Source of the DNA: an uncultured Alphaproteobacteria bacterium
GTDB taxonomy: Bacteria > Pseudomonadota > Alphaproteobacteria > HIMB59
Assembly (NCBI GenBank): GCA_902527045.1
Contig: CABZNL010000009.1
Coordinates: 1 to 53,915, forward strand
Length of the DNA: 53,915 nucleotides
Direction of reading: 5' to 3'
Positions 26,520 to 35,959 of this stretch are shown here, one piece after another; the stretch's first letter is position 1; the number at the start of each line of letters is the position of its first letter. The position numbers and the translations under genes were made by a program. The notes below the pieces were generated by a model. It was not told the DNA's origin. It ran no database searches and was given only the letters and a program-made list of their open reading frames with translations.

Positions 26520-27465
26520 ATTAGACAATAAAATCGGGCTTGGCTTGGCCTCTTTAGGTAGACCTGGTTACATTAATATAGGTCACGATGGCGATCTTGG
26601 ACCCAATAAAACGAGAGAAAATATGCAATCACACTGCCATGATGTATTAGACTATGCCTACAGCAATGGAATAAAATATTTTGATGTAGCAAGAGTATAC
26701 GGAGAGTCTGAACAATTTTTATCAAACTGGATTAGAAAACAATCACAGTTTGATGGATTTGTTGGTTCCAAATGGGGCTATGAATATCTAGCTAATTGGG
26801 AGGTTGATGTTAAAACCCATGAAAGAAAAGACCATTCTTTAAAATTTTTAAAAGAGCAATGGATTGAAACAAGATTAAATTTGGGAAAAAGCATAGATCT
26901 ATATCAAATTCATTCTGTGACAAGTGATAGTCCTGTTTTAGATGACCCTACAGTATTAAAAGAACTTGAGGAGATGAAAAAAAAAGGAATTGAAATTGGA
27001 ATTTCTACTAGTGGACCAGATCAGGAAAAAACAATTGAAAAATTTTTGAAAATTAATGAAAAGACTAAATTATTCTCTTTTCTTCAAACAACTATTAATA
27101 TTTTTGATCAATCTTGCACGGCAATTTTAGAAAATGCTTCAGAAAATAAAATTAATATTATTGCGAAAGAAATTTTTTCAAATGGAAGACTTACTTATGC
27201 TAATAAAAAATTTCATCAAAATGAATTAACTGAATTAGTCTCAATAGCAAAAAGTATTAATTTAAACTTAGAAGAATTATCTTATTTGTGGGTCTATCAA
27301 TTACCATTTATTAAAATTTGTCTTACTGGTGCCTCAACAATCATTCAGCTTGATACAAACTTAAAATGTATTAAAAAAAAAGATTTAGAAATTCCATCTT
27401 TAGAGTCCTTTGCTTTGTCTACAGATGATTATTGGTCAACTCGAAAATTATTAAACTGGAACTAA
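26512..27465 (+). CDS. Aldo/keto reductase family oxidoreductase
   Basis: A 317-residue TIM-barrel enzyme with the AKR tetrad region: FDVARVYGESE (Asp and Tyr), FVGSKWG (Lys) and YQIHS (His). The start is probably TTG 26512, because the first strand LGLGLASLG lies directly after it and the next in-frame ATG would remove it. NADPH-dependent reduction of an aldehyde or ketone, or the reverse oxidation of a sugar. Last gene of the long rightward operon; convergent by 4 bases with the Gfo/Idh gene. Confidence 0.85.
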   Translation: MFKLDNKIGLGLASLGRPGYINIGHDGDLGPNKTRENMQSHCHDVLDYAYSNGIKYFDVARVYGESEQFLSNWIRKQSQFDGFVGSKWGYEYLANWEVDVKTHERKDHSLKFLKEQWIETRLNLGKSIDLYQIHSVTSDSPVLDDPTVLKELEEMKKKGIEIGISTSGPDQEKTIEKFLKINEKTKLFSFLQTTINIFDQSCTAILENASENKINIIAKEIFSNGRLTYANKKFHQNELTELVSIAKSINLNLEELSYLWVYQLPFIKICLTGASTIIQLDTNLKCIKKKDLEIPSLESFALSTDDYWSTRKLLNWN

Positions 27466-28619
27466 TTAAAATTTACCCAGCTTGAATTTGACGAGCTGGA
27501 TGCGACGGATCTCTCTATAAATTTAATACCTTCAAGACCATCCTCTACGCTTGGGAATTGATGATTATCGGGGTTAAAAGTACCATTTTTCTTATCTATT
27601 AAGGCGTTTGCAACATCGGTATAGATATTAGCAAATCCCTCTAAATATCCTTCAGGATGTCCAGGAGGAATACGTGTTACCTCGTTAGATACACTGAGTG
27701 CACCCGCTCCACCTCTTGTGATTTTTTGTTTAGGCTCTCCATATTTTGTAAAATAAAGATAGTTAGGATCTTCCTGACACCATTCAAGCCCTGCTTTTTC
27801 ACCATAAATTCTAATTTGCAAATGATTTTCATTTCCTGGTGCTATTTGAGAAGACCATATCGTACCTTTAGCACCTTCTTTAAAACGAAGAGAAATTTGC
27901 GCATTATCATCTAAATTTCTTCCAGAAACAAAAGAAGTTAATTCAGCTGAGATCTCTTGTGTATCAAGACCAGTGACATATCTAATTAAATTGTAAGCAT
28001 GAGTGCCTATATCACCAATGCATCCCCCAGCTCCTGATTGACTAGGATCAGTTCTCCAAGATGCTTGTTTGTTTCCGTCATTCTGTGTTTTGTTTTCTAA
28101 ATCTTCTGTTAACCAATCTTGAGCATATTCAGCTTGAATAACTCTTATTTTACCAAGATCTCCGTTATGACATAATGCTCTGGCATTGCGTATCATTGGG
28201 TAACCAGTGTAATTGTGCGTCAAAGCGAATAATACATCATTATCTTGTTTGCTTTGAACAAGCTCCTCACATTGTTTAAGGTTCATCGCTAGGGGCTTAT
28301 CACAAATAATGTTAAATCCTTTGTTCATGAAAGCCAAAGCAATAGGGTGATGCATATGGTTAGGAGTAACGATGGCAACAGCATCAATTTTATCTTCTCT
28401 AGAACTCTCTGCCTCAATCATTTCATTAAAATTTTTATAATTTCTGTCATCGTCAATTCCAATTTCTTTACCAGAAGCAAAAGCCTTTTCTGCATTTGAG
28501 GAAAATGCTCCAGCTAAAAGCTCATATCTATCATCAATTCTTGAAGCAATTCTGTGTACAGCCCCAATGAAGGCTCCTTGACCACCACCCACCATTCCAA
28601 GTCTTATTTTTTGTGACAT
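27462..28619 (-). CDS. Gfo/Idh/MocA family oxidoreductase
   Basis: A 385-residue dehydrogenase. N-terminal Rossmann motif GMVGGGQGAFIGAVH, then the lysine motif CDKPLAMN (the conserved EKP-like region) at about residues 100-107, and a C-terminal domain with the His motif region DIGTHAYNLI. These NAD(P)-dependent enzymes oxidise sugars, inositols or other polyols. It is transcribed 3 bases after the sugar isomerase/epimerase and away from the ABC transporter operon. It could oxidise the imported substrate. Confidence 0.88.
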   Translation of the reverse strand: MSQKIRLGMVGGGQGAFIGAVHRIASRIDDRYELLAGAFSSNAEKAFASGKEIGIDDDRNYKNFNEMIEAESSREDKIDAVAIVTPNHMHHPIALAFMNKGFNIICDKPLAMNLKQCEELVQSKQDNDVLFALTHNYTGYPMIRNARALCHNGDLGKIRVIQAEYAQDWLTEDLENKTQNDGNKQASWRTDPSQSGAGGCIGDIGTHAYNLIRYVTGLDTQEISAELTSFVSGRNLDDNAQISLRFKEGAKGTIWSSQIAPGNENHLQIRIYGEKAGLEWCQEDPNYLYFTKYGEPKQKITRGGAGALSVSNEVTRIPPGHPEGYLEGFANIYTDVANALIDKKNGTFNPDNHQFPSVEDGLEGIKFIERSVASSSSNSSWVNFN

Positions 28620-28622
28620 TTT

Positions 28623-29678
28623 TTATTCAATTCCAAGCATTTTTTTGTTAGCTGCCTTATCTGTTCCTGAGTCAGCAAAATCATCAAAAGCTTTTTCGGT
28701 TACTCTAATAATATGATCTTTAATAAATTGAGAGCCCTCTCTGGCACCATCTTCTGGATGTTTAAGAGCACATTCCCATTCTAAAACAGCCCATCCTTCA
28801 AATCCGTAGGTAGTTAATTTTGAAAAAATAGATTTAAAATCTACCTGCCCATCCCCTAATGATCTAAAACGACCCGCTCTATCTTTCCACGGTTGAAAAC
28901 CACTGTATACACCTTGTCTTCCAGTGGGATTAAGCTCTGCATCTTTGACATGAAACATTTTTATTTTCTCATGATAAATGTCTATATTTTGTAAATAGTC
29001 TAAATGTTGAAGCACGTAATGACTAGGATCATACAACATGTTGCACCGATTATGATTTCCTACACGCTCTAAAAACATTTCAAAAGTAATTCCATCATGT
29101 AAATCTTCACAAGGATGAATTTCATAACATAAATTAATTCCACATTCCTCAAATTGATTTAGTATAGGAGTCCATCTGCTTGCAAGCTCATCAAAAGCTG
29201 TTTCAATTAATCCAGCAGGTCTTTGAGGCCATGGATAGACATAAGGCCAAGCTAAAGCACCTGAAAAAGTAACATGATCAGTCAGTCCCAAATTTTTTGA
29301 AGCTTTGGCAGCCATCATGAGTTGGTCGACTGCCCATTTTTGTCTTTCTTGAGGGTTTCCTCTGACTTCAGCAGCAGCAAACCCATCAAAAGCAGTATCG
29401 TAAGTTGGGTGAACAGCTACAAGCTGGCCTTGAAGGTGTGTTGACAATTCAGTCAATGTCAAATTAAAGTTTGATAATATGCCTTTAACCTCATCGCAGT
29501 AATCTTTACTTTCGGATGCTTTTTTTAAATCAAATAATCTGTTATCCCAACTAGGTATTTGGACTCCAATATAACCCAAATCATTAGCCCACTTAGAAAT
29601 ATTCTCTAAACTATTGAAAGGTGCTTCGTCTCCTGCAAATTGAGCTAAAAATATAGCTGGCCCTTTAATTCCCGTCAT
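28623..29678 (-). CDS. Sugar phosphate isomerase/epimerase (xylose-isomerase-like TIM barrel)
   Basis: A 351-residue TIM-barrel protein of the IolE/IolH/AP-endonuclease-2 superfamily. Seen: YEIHPCED (metal ligands Glu/His), MLYDPSHYVLQHLDY and FHVKDAELN, later VLEWECALK with the last Glu. Such proteins isomerise or epimerise sugars, or dehydrate inosose. Its start lies 138 bases from the divergent binding-protein gene; a purine-rich GGGGGATAGG precedes the ATG. It and the Gfo/Idh enzyme form a two-gene catabolic unit. Confidence 0.85.
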   Translation of the reverse strand: MTGIKGPAIFLAQFAGDEAPFNSLENISKWANDLGYIGVQIPSWDNRLFDLKKASESKDYCDEVKGILSNFNLTLTELSTHLQGQLVAVHPTYDTAFDGFAAAEVRGNPQERQKWAVDQLMMAAKASKNLGLTDHVTFSGALAWPYVYPWPQRPAGLIETAFDELASRWTPILNQFEECGINLCYEIHPCEDLHDGITFEMFLERVGNHNRCNMLYDPSHYVLQHLDYLQNIDIYHEKIKMFHVKDAELNPTGRQGVYSGFQPWKDRAGRFRSLGDGQVDFKSIFSKLTTYGFEGWAVLEWECALKHPEDGAREGSQFIKDHIIRVTEKAFDDFADSGTDKAANKKMLGIE

Positions 29679-29775
29679 TCACCTATCCCCCAGATCATAT
29701 TATTACAGTATATTGTTTTTTTAAATAGCTTAAAACTCATGTAAATTCAGCATTTATCATTAATTAAAAAATTAG

Positions 29776-29781
29776 TATAAT
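29776..29781 (+). promoter_or_regulatory. Possible -10 box of the sugar ABC transporter operon
   Basis: A TATAAT lies 36 bases before the ATG of the binding-protein gene, in the 138-base divergent spacer. The -35 position holds only a weak match, so the call is tentative. The gene has a strong GAGGAGG Shine-Dalgarno at 29803-29809. Confidence 0.3.
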
Positions 29782-29816
29782 TAAATTATTAGTTATTGAA
29801 CTGAGGAGGAAATAAC

Positions 29817-31127
29817 ATGAAGAAAATACTATCTGTATTTCTAGTTCCTGTTTTTGCCTTACTTTTTTCTTTAAATGCAAAATCAGAGTCATTGACTCTT
29901 GGTTGGGCCGCTTGGGATCCAGCTAATGCACTTCAAGAATTAAGTAAAGAGTTTACTGCAGAGACAGGTGTAGAAATGAACTTCGAATTTGTGCCATGGC
30001 CAAATTTTGCAGAGAGAATGTTAAACGAATTAAATAACCAAGGTAAAACATTTGATTTGTTAATCGGAGACTCTCAATGGATTGGACAAGGTGCTGAATA
30101 TGGTCACTATGTGAAGTTAAATGAATTCTTTGATGCTAATGGTATTTCAATGGATGATTTTAACCCTGCAACTGTTTACGCATATTCCACATGGCCTAAA
30201 GGCTCACCAAACTATTATGCCTTACCAGCAATGGGTGATGCTCTAGCTTGGGCTTACAGAAAAGATTGGTTTGATAGACCAGAACTACAAGCAGAGTTCA
30301 AAGGTAAACACGGTTATGACCTAGGTGTTCCAAAGACCTGGGATGAACTTTATGATATGTGTACTTTCTTCCAAGGAAGAGAAATTGACGGTCAGGTAAG
30401 ATATGGTGCTGCAATCAACACAGAGCGTGGCTCTGAAGGTATCACCATGGGTGTCACAGCAGCTATGTATGCTTGGGGTATGCAGTACGAAAATCCAGAC
30501 AAAGCTTATGATATGGATGGCTATTTTAACTCTGATGCATCAGTTGAGGCTGTTGAATTTTATAGAAAAATGTACGAAGATTGTGCGCCTCCAGGACATT
30601 CAGACGCCTACATGGTAGCAAATCTTGACGCGTATAAATCAGGACAAGTCGCATTCCAAATGAACTGGTATGCATTCTGGCCTGGTGTTTCTAAAGAAGA
30701 CAGCGATGGAAGAGTTTCTGGTTTCTTTGCAAACCCATGTCAAAATGTATGCGCAGCTACACTTGGAGGACAGGGTATTTCAGTTGTAAAATACTCTGAC
30801 AAACAAGATTTAGCATTGGAATATATGAAGTGGTTTGCAAAACCTGATATTCAACAAAAATGGTGGGATTTAGGCGGATATTCATGTCATATGGATGTTT
30901 TAGGATCCCCTGATTTCGTTGACTCAGCTGTGTACGCTCAAGGCTTTCTTGACTCTATGGGCATAGTCAAAGACTTTTGGCAAGAACCAACATTTGTTGA
31001 GTTGATGCTACCTATGCAGGAGAGAATTCATGACTACGTTGTGAATGGAAAAGGCTCTGCAAAAGAAGCACTTGACAAAATTATTGATGATTGGACTGAA
31101 GTCTTCGAAGACGACGGTAAAATTTAA
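29817..31127 (+). CDS. Sugar/polyol ABC transporter substrate-binding protein
   Basis: A 436-residue protein with signal peptide (MKKILSVFLVPVFALLFSLNAKS). The mature part is a type 2 (MalE/UgpB-like) binding protein of the usual length, with GWAAWDPANALQELSKEFTAE at the start and PDIQQKWWDLGG near the C-terminus. It captures a sugar, polyol or similar solute in the periplasm for the permeases downstream. A hairpin follows in the gap to the permease gene, which commonly lifts binding-protein transcript level over that of permeases. Aromatic residues are numerous, in line with a sugar site. Confidence 0.9.
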   Translation: MKKILSVFLVPVFALLFSLNAKSESLTLGWAAWDPANALQELSKEFTAETGVEMNFEFVPWPNFAERMLNELNNQGKTFDLLIGDSQWIGQGAEYGHYVKLNEFFDANGISMDDFNPATVYAYSTWPKGSPNYYALPAMGDALAWAYRKDWFDRPELQAEFKGKHGYDLGVPKTWDELYDMCTFFQGREIDGQVRYGAAINTERGSEGITMGVTAAMYAWGMQYENPDKAYDMDGYFNSDASVEAVEFYRKMYEDCAPPGHSDAYMVANLDAYKSGQVAFQMNWYAFWPGVSKEDSDGRVSGFFANPCQNVCAATLGGQGISVVKYSDKQDLALEYMKWFAKPDIQQKWWDLGGYSCHMDVLGSPDFVDSAVYAQGFLDSMGIVKDFWQEPTFVELMLPMQERIHDYVVNGKGSAKEALDKIIDDWTEVFEDDGKI

Positions 31128-31145
31128 TCAGTAAATATATTTTTT

Positions 31146-31167
31146 AGGGTGGGTTAATTCCCACCCT
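31146..31167 (+). terminator. Intercistronic hairpin (partial terminator or mRNA stabiliser)
   Basis: GGGTGGG (31147-31153) and CCCACCC (31160-31166) form a 7-pair GC-rich stem, 8 with the flanking A:T, around a TTAATT loop, followed by TTTC. It stands between the binding protein and the first permease, where such a structure usually causes partial termination or protects the upstream mRNA. Confidence 0.8.
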
Positions 31168-31191
31168 TTCACCCATACCTAAATTAGAAAT

Positions 31192-32094
31192 ATGAAAAGT
31201 GCTGTTAAAAAGTTTAAGGGATTGTCCGATAAGGCTATTGCTTGGATTTTTATAGCACCGACATTAATTTTACTTCTAGCTATAAACATATATCCACTCA
31301 TCTATGCCATAAGAATGTCTTTTACAAACTTCTACGCTAACAAGATTGGAAGAGAAGTAAAATTTGTTGGATTAAAAAATTACAAAAAAATTTTAGGAAA
31401 AGAAGAGATTTGGGAAAAGATGCAAATAACTGCCCATTTTGTCTGTTGGACATTAGTTCTACAAGCGTTGATTGGTTTAGGATTAGCATTACTTCTTAAT
31501 AAAAAATTTAAAGGTAATGAACTACTAACAACACTTATAGTTTTACCTATGATGTTATCACCTGCAGTTGTTGGAGTATTTTGGACGTACTTATATAACC
31601 CACAAGTTGGATTATTTAATTACGTCGTGAACTTTTTCTATGATTTTGGTATTTTTGATATGATTGGCTCAAGTACGTTGGCTCCATGGTCTATTGTCAT
31701 TGTTGATACATGGATGTGGACACCTTTTACGATGCTTATCTGTCTTGCCGGTTTAAGGTCAATTCCTAACTACCTTTATGAAGCTGCAGAAGTCGATAGG
31801 GCCAGCAAATGGCAGCAATTTATTCATATCACCTTACCTTCTGTTCTCCCTTTTTTATTACTTGCCCTTCTTTTTAGAGGTATTGAAAATTTCAAAATGT
31901 TCGATTTAGTAGCTGAACTCACTTCCGGTGGTCCTGGATCGGCAACAGAGTTGGCATCAATAAATTTAAAACGAGAAGCATTTGAGAAATGGAAGACGGG
32001 ATATAGCTCAGCATTTGCTGTTATATTGTTTGTAACAATATTTGGTTTTGGAAACGTCTATGTGAAAGTGATGAATAAAATTAAGGATAGATGA
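31192..32094 (+). CDS. Sugar ABC transporter permease (MalF/UgpA-like)
   Basis: A 300-residue inner-membrane protein with six predicted helices. The EAA loop that contacts the ATPase is YEAAEVDRASKWQQFIHITLP (about 198-218). The first helix starts near residue 15 (AIAWIFIAPTLILLL). Overlaps the second permease by 4 bases. Forms the translocation pore with it. Confidence 0.92.
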   Translation: MKSAVKKFKGLSDKAIAWIFIAPTLILLLAINIYPLIYAIRMSFTNFYANKIGREVKFVGLKNYKKILGKEEIWEKMQITAHFVCWTLVLQALIGLGLALLLNKKFKGNELLTTLIVLPMMLSPAVVGVFWTYLYNPQVGLFNYVVNFFYDFGIFDMIGSSTLAPWSIVIVDTWMWTPFTMLICLAGLRSIPNYLYEAAEVDRASKWQQFIHITLPSVLPFLLLALLFRGIENFKMFDLVAELTSGGPGSATELASINLKREAFEKWKTGYSSAFAVILFVTIFGFGNVYVKVMNKIKDR

Positions 32095-33038
32095 TGGATA
32101 CTTCAAGATCACCCTCAGAAGCTAGCGGATTTTCAAGAAAATTAGCAGCCACAATTATTATTGTGTATATGGTTGTTACACTTATTCCAATCTCCTGGAT
32201 GGTAGCAACAAGCTTTAAAAGTGTTGATAGTGCTATCTCATATCCTCCTGAGGTTTTTTTTGAGCCATCATTAGAGGGCTATGTTAATCTTTTTACAAAC
32301 CGTTCAAGACAACCTAAGGATTATTTAGACTCTCTTCCGCCGCCTGATACCTGGTACGAGGAATTAGTCAGAAGTAGAGAGATGGTAATAACAGGACCTT
32401 CTAAATTCTTACCAAGATATTCTAATTCTTTGATTATCGGATTTGGAGCTACATTCTTTTCTGTATTTTTAGGTTCCCTTGCAGCATATGCATTGTCAAG
32501 ATTTAAAGTTCCTTTAAAGGATGACTTATTATTTTTTATTTTGTCGACAAGAATGTTTCCTCCCATAGCTGTGGCTGTTCCAATTTTCATAATGTATAGG
32601 AAACTTGGTTTAGGAGATACCCATGTAGGAATGATAATTTTATATACAGTCGTAAACTTAAGTTTATCTGTATGGTTATTAAAAGGTTTCATGGATGAAA
32701 TACCTAGGGAGTATGAAGAGGCAGCTATGATTGATGGATATTCTCGAATGCAGGCATTTTTTAAGGTAGTGCTTCCACAGGCAACCACAGGTATTGCCGC
32801 CACTGCTATTTTTTGTATGATTTTTTCTTGGAATGAATATGCATTTGCCGTTTTACTTACACAATTTAATGCTCAAACAGCTCCACCATTCATTCCTACT
32901 ATAATAGGAGAAGGAGGTTTAGACTGGCCCGCTATTGGAGCAGGTACAACTTTGTTTTTAATACCTGTAATGATATTTACTGTGGTGCTAAGAAAACATT
33001 TACTCAGAGGTATAACATTTGGAGCAGTAAGAAAATAA
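32091..33038 (+). CDS. Sugar ABC transporter permease (MalG/UgpE-like)
   Basis: A 315-residue inner-membrane protein. Its EAA loop reads REYEEAAMIDGYSRMQAFFKV and is followed by LPQATTGIAA. It has a longer periplasmic loop after the first helix (about 55-100) than MalG normally has. Overlaps neighbours by 4 bases and 1 base, so the transporter genes are tightly coupled. Confidence 0.92.
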   Translation: MMDTSRSPSEASGFSRKLAATIIIVYMVVTLIPISWMVATSFKSVDSAISYPPEVFFEPSLEGYVNLFTNRSRQPKDYLDSLPPPDTWYEELVRSREMVITGPSKFLPRYSNSLIIGFGATFFSVFLGSLAAYALSRFKVPLKDDLLFFILSTRMFPPIAVAVPIFIMYRKLGLGDTHVGMIILYTVVNLSLSVWLLKGFMDEIPREYEEAAMIDGYSRMQAFFKVVLPQATTGIAATAIFCMIFSWNEYAFAVLLTQFNAQTAPPFIPTIIGEGGLDWPAIGAGTTLFLIPVMIFTVVLRKHLLRGITFGAVRK

Positions 33039-33229
33039 TGAGTGAGAAAAAAAGTTTATTAAGAAGAATATTTAGAAGATCTATTTGGGAAAATGCATCA
33101 ACTGTTTTGATTTTGGTGGGTGTATTTATGTTAATGCAACCTTTTGCAATGTGGATGTATACCTATTCCTTTATTGTAATTCTTATTGGGACCATTGGAT
33201 TTGTTATTACAAGTCATTTTCCAGATTAA
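33038..33229 (+). CDS. Small two-helix membrane protein of the ABC transporter operon
   Basis: A 63-residue protein, two hydrophobic segments (about 17-33 and 40-57) after a basic N-terminus (KKSLLRRIFRRS). It starts with a TAATG overlap with the permease and ends 2 bases before the ATPase gene. Glycerol-type ABC operons of rhizobia carry a small membrane protein (GlpU-like, DUF2160) in a comparable place; similarity here is in size and position, not proven by sequence. Confidence 0.75.
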   Translation: MSEKKSLLRRIFRRSIWENASTVLILVGVFMLMQPFAMWMYTYSFIVILIGTIGFVITSHFPD

Positions 33230-33231
33230 CC

Positions 33232-34314
33232 ATGGCAGAGATAGAAATTAAAAATTTACATAAATCTTTCGGTAACTTTGTTGCGGTAAAAAACTCTAAT
33301 CTTGTAATAGAAAATAGAGAATTCTTTGTGTTACTAGGTCCCTCAGGTTGTGGGAAAACAACAACTTTAAGAATGATAGCAGGATTGGAACTACCAACCT
33401 CAGGAAACATTTTACTTGATAAAGAGGATGTAGGTTATCTGAGAGCCTCTCAACGTGATATAGCCTTTGTTTTTCAGCTCTTTGCATTATATCCACATAT
33501 GAATGTTAGAAATAATTTAGCTTTTCCTCTTAAAATGCAAAAGTTTTCCAAAACAGAGGTTGATGCAAAGGTTATGGAAGCCGCAAAGCTATTAAGAATT
33601 GATCATTTATTAAAATCAAAAGTATCCTCATTATCTGGAGGAGATCGTCAACGAGTTGCTTTAGGTAGAGCGCTTGTTCGAAGACCTAAAGCATTTTTAA
33701 TGGATGAGCCTTTAGGCACTCTTGATGCTGAATTTAGAGAATTAATGTGTTTAGAACTTAGAAAACTTCATGATGATATAGATGCCACTACAGTTTATGT
33801 AACACATGACCAACAAGAAGCAATGTCAATGGCAGATCGAATAGCAGTAATGAATGAAGGAGAGGTTTTACAAGCTGACTCCCCAAAAATTATTTATAAT
33901 AAACCAAAAACTAAATTTGTAGCAAACTTTATTGGATCACCGGGTATGAATTTTATCCCAATTAAAGAAAAAATTACTCCAAATCAATCAAGTATCAAAC
34001 TATTAGACTCCTCTTTAAAAATACCTGAACAAAGAGAAGGCACAAATTCAAATGAGAATTTTTTAGGAGTAAGACCAGAAAATTTAAGGTTAGTATCCGA
34101 AAATGGAGTAAAAGGAAATATCTTTGGTGTTGAGTATTTAGGTTCTAGAAAAATACTTACTGTTGAAACTCAACTAGGAAATATAAAGATAAGAGTAGAT
34201 AGTGACACGCAAGTTAAAATTAATGAGCAAATTCAATTTGATACATTGAATAATAATCAAATAATTTTTGATGGATCAAATGATATGGCACTTCAAAGTG
34301 AGTTTATGAGTTAA
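33232..34314 (+). CDS. Sugar ABC transporter ATP-binding protein 1
   Basis: A 360-residue MalK/UgpC-type ATPase. I set the start at ATG 33232 because the first in-frame codons before it overlap the small membrane protein. Walker A GPSGCGKTT (residues 36-44), Q-loop VFQLFALYPH, signature LSGGDRQRVALGRAL (Asp in place of the common Gln), Walker B FLMDEPLGTLDAE and H-loop VTHDQ. A C-terminal regulatory OB-like domain follows after about residue 235. It pairs with the second ATPase (34314-35324), probably as a heterodimer. Confidence 0.93.
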   Translation: MAEIEIKNLHKSFGNFVAVKNSNLVIENREFFVLLGPSGCGKTTTLRMIAGLELPTSGNILLDKEDVGYLRASQRDIAFVFQLFALYPHMNVRNNLAFPLKMQKFSKTEVDAKVMEAAKLLRIDHLLKSKVSSLSGGDRQRVALGRALVRRPKAFLMDEPLGTLDAEFRELMCLELRKLHDDIDATTVYVTHDQQEAMSMADRIAVMNEGEVLQADSPKIIYNKPKTKFVANFIGSPGMNFIPIKEKITPNQSSIKLLDSSLKIPEQREGTNSNENFLGVRPENLRLVSENGVKGNIFGVEYLGSRKILTVETQLGNIKIRVDSDTQVKINEQIQFDTLNNNQIIFDGSNDMALQSEFMS

Positions 34315-35324
34315 TGTCTAAAGTAGAATTACAAAATATTACAAAAATATACGATAAAACAATCAAGGCTTTAGATGACATAAGCTTTACAGTAAAAGAT
34401 GGCGAGTTTTTTATTTTACTCGGACCAACAGGTGCGGGGAAAACAACAACGCTTAGATCAATTGCTGGTCTTGAAAAAATAGATAAAGGAAAAATTTTTT
34501 TTGATGATGAGGATGTTTCTGAGGCTCAGCCAGCTGCAAGGGACACAGCGTTTGTCTTTCAACAGTATTCCTTATACCCACACTACAAAGTATATGATAA
34601 TTTAGCTTTCCCACTTCGATCTCCTTTGAGAAAAGTCTCTGAGTCTGAAATTAATGAAAAAGTCACTAAAATAGCGGAAATGTTGAAGATTTCTGGAAAA
34701 TTAAACAACAAAGCAACAGAGTTATCGGGTGGCGAAATGCAAAGAGTCGCTATTGGTAGAGCTTTGGTTAGAAATCCAAGCATTTATTTAATGGATGAAC
34801 CACTATCTTCTCTAGATGCAAAACTTCGTGAAAGTTTAAGGGTAGAATTAAAAAAAATTCAGTTAAACTTAGGCTCAACTATTCTTTATGTAACTCACGA
34901 TCAAGCTGAAGCTACAACTATGGCTGATCAAATTGGTGTTTTGGAAAATGGAAAGATAGCTCAGATAGGAACACCTGAAGAAATATATAATAATCCTAAT
35001 TCTATTTATGTAGCAAATAGACTAGGATCCCCTAAGATTAATATTTTAGATAAAACTTCAATTAATACCTCATCACCAAATCAGGCTAGTCAATTAGGAT
35101 TAAGACCTGAGCATATTAAATTAGGTCAAGGAGAGCTTATCGGTTCCATTAAAACAATTGAGTCTTTAGGAGCTGAAACAGTAGTGGAGTTAGAATATAA
35201 GGGATTAGAAATTTTATCTTTATATCAAGGACTATTTCAAGGAGTACGTGGAGATGAAATAAACTTTGCCATTGATAATAGTAAAGTTCTATTTTTTGAT
35301 GACAAAGGAGTGAGTGTACAATGA
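34314..35324 (+). CDS. Sugar ABC transporter ATP-binding protein 2
   Basis: A 336-residue ATPase with Walker A GPTGAGKTTT (36-45), Q-loop VFQQYSLYPH, signature LSGGEMQRVAIGRAL, Walker B YLMDEPLSSLDAK and H-loop VTHDQAEA. The C-terminal regulatory domain is shorter than in the first ATPase. One-base overlap with the gene before and a 4-base overlap with dhaL. Two different ATPases for one permease pair is the arrangement found in glycerol-type and some polyol transporters. Confidence 0.93.
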   Translation: MSKVELQNITKIYDKTIKALDDISFTVKDGEFFILLGPTGAGKTTTLRSIAGLEKIDKGKIFFDDEDVSEAQPAARDTAFVFQQYSLYPHYKVYDNLAFPLRSPLRKVSESEINEKVTKIAEMLKISGKLNNKATELSGGEMQRVAIGRALVRNPSIYLMDEPLSSLDAKLRESLRVELKKIQLNLGSTILYVTHDQAEATTMADQIGVLENGKIAQIGTPEEIYNNPNSIYVANRLGSPKINILDKTSINTSSPNQASQLGLRPEHIKLGQGELIGSIKTIESLGAETVVELEYKGLEILSLYQGLFQGVRGDEINFAIDNSKVLFFDDKGVSVQ

Positions 35325-35950
35325 GTGTTGATTTCCTAATCGAAACAGCAAAGAAAATACAGGTTGTCATTAATGATAATTCTTCTGAAATTGAAAAGTT
35401 AGATCAAGAAATAGGCGACGGTGATCATATTTTTAATGTTCAAAGAGGAATAAAACTCGTTATAGAATTAGAACCATCCATAAAAGATCTAATAATGTCT
35501 AAAGCATTAAATCAAATTGCAATGAAGGTCCTTTCTGGCATAGGTGGTTCATCAGGAGCATTATTTGGAACGTTATTTATGACTATGGCTAAAGGTAATG
35601 CTATTGATGAGGGTGTTGATTATAAAAAAGCTATAGAAATTTTTGCAGAGGGTGTGGAAGCAGTCAAACAAAGAGGTAAAGCTAATGTGGGAGAAAAAAC
35701 AATGATGGATGTTTTAATACCTGTCTCTAATTGCCTCAAAAAAGGTGTTGAGGACGACAAAGATCTTAAAGAAATACTAAAAGAGGCCATAGAAGTAGCG
35801 GAAAAAGGGATGTTTTCAACAAAAGATCTCTTGGCTACAAAAGGTAGAGCTTCTTTTTTAGGAGAGCGAGCAAAGGGCCATATTGATCCTGGTGCCCGGT
35901 CTTCACAATTAATGATAAAAACTGTCTGTGAGTCAGTTATAAATAGTTAG
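35321..35950 (+). CDS. dhaL: Dihydroxyacetone kinase-like nucleotide-binding subunit DhaL
   Basis: A 209-residue all-helical protein. LDQEIGDGDHIFNVQRG contains the three Asp residues that bind the Mg-nucleotide in DhaL, and GGSSGALFGT and ANVGEKTMMD are the next conserved segments. With DhaK it phosphorylates dihydroxyacetone or a related short ketose in the cytoplasm. No PTS-type DhaM gene is adjacent, so the phosphate donor is probably ATP. Cotranscribed with the ABC transporter genes. Confidence 0.9.
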   Translation: MSVDFLIETAKKIQVVINDNSSEIEKLDQEIGDGDHIFNVQRGIKLVIELEPSIKDLIMSKALNQIAMKVLSGIGGSSGALFGTLFMTMAKGNAIDEGVDYKKAIEIFAEGVEAVKQRGKANVGEKTMMDVLIPVSNCLKKGVEDDKDLKEILKEAIEVAEKGMFSTKDLLATKGRASFLGERAKGHIDPGARSSQLMIKTVCESVINS

Positions 35951-35959
35951 GAGGAAACT

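Noticed and set aside
32321-32803. Long antisense frame (160 codons) inside the permease gene
   Set aside because: No ribosome site, no family resemblance, and the plus-strand permease has all family motifs; a shadow of AT-rich coding sequence.
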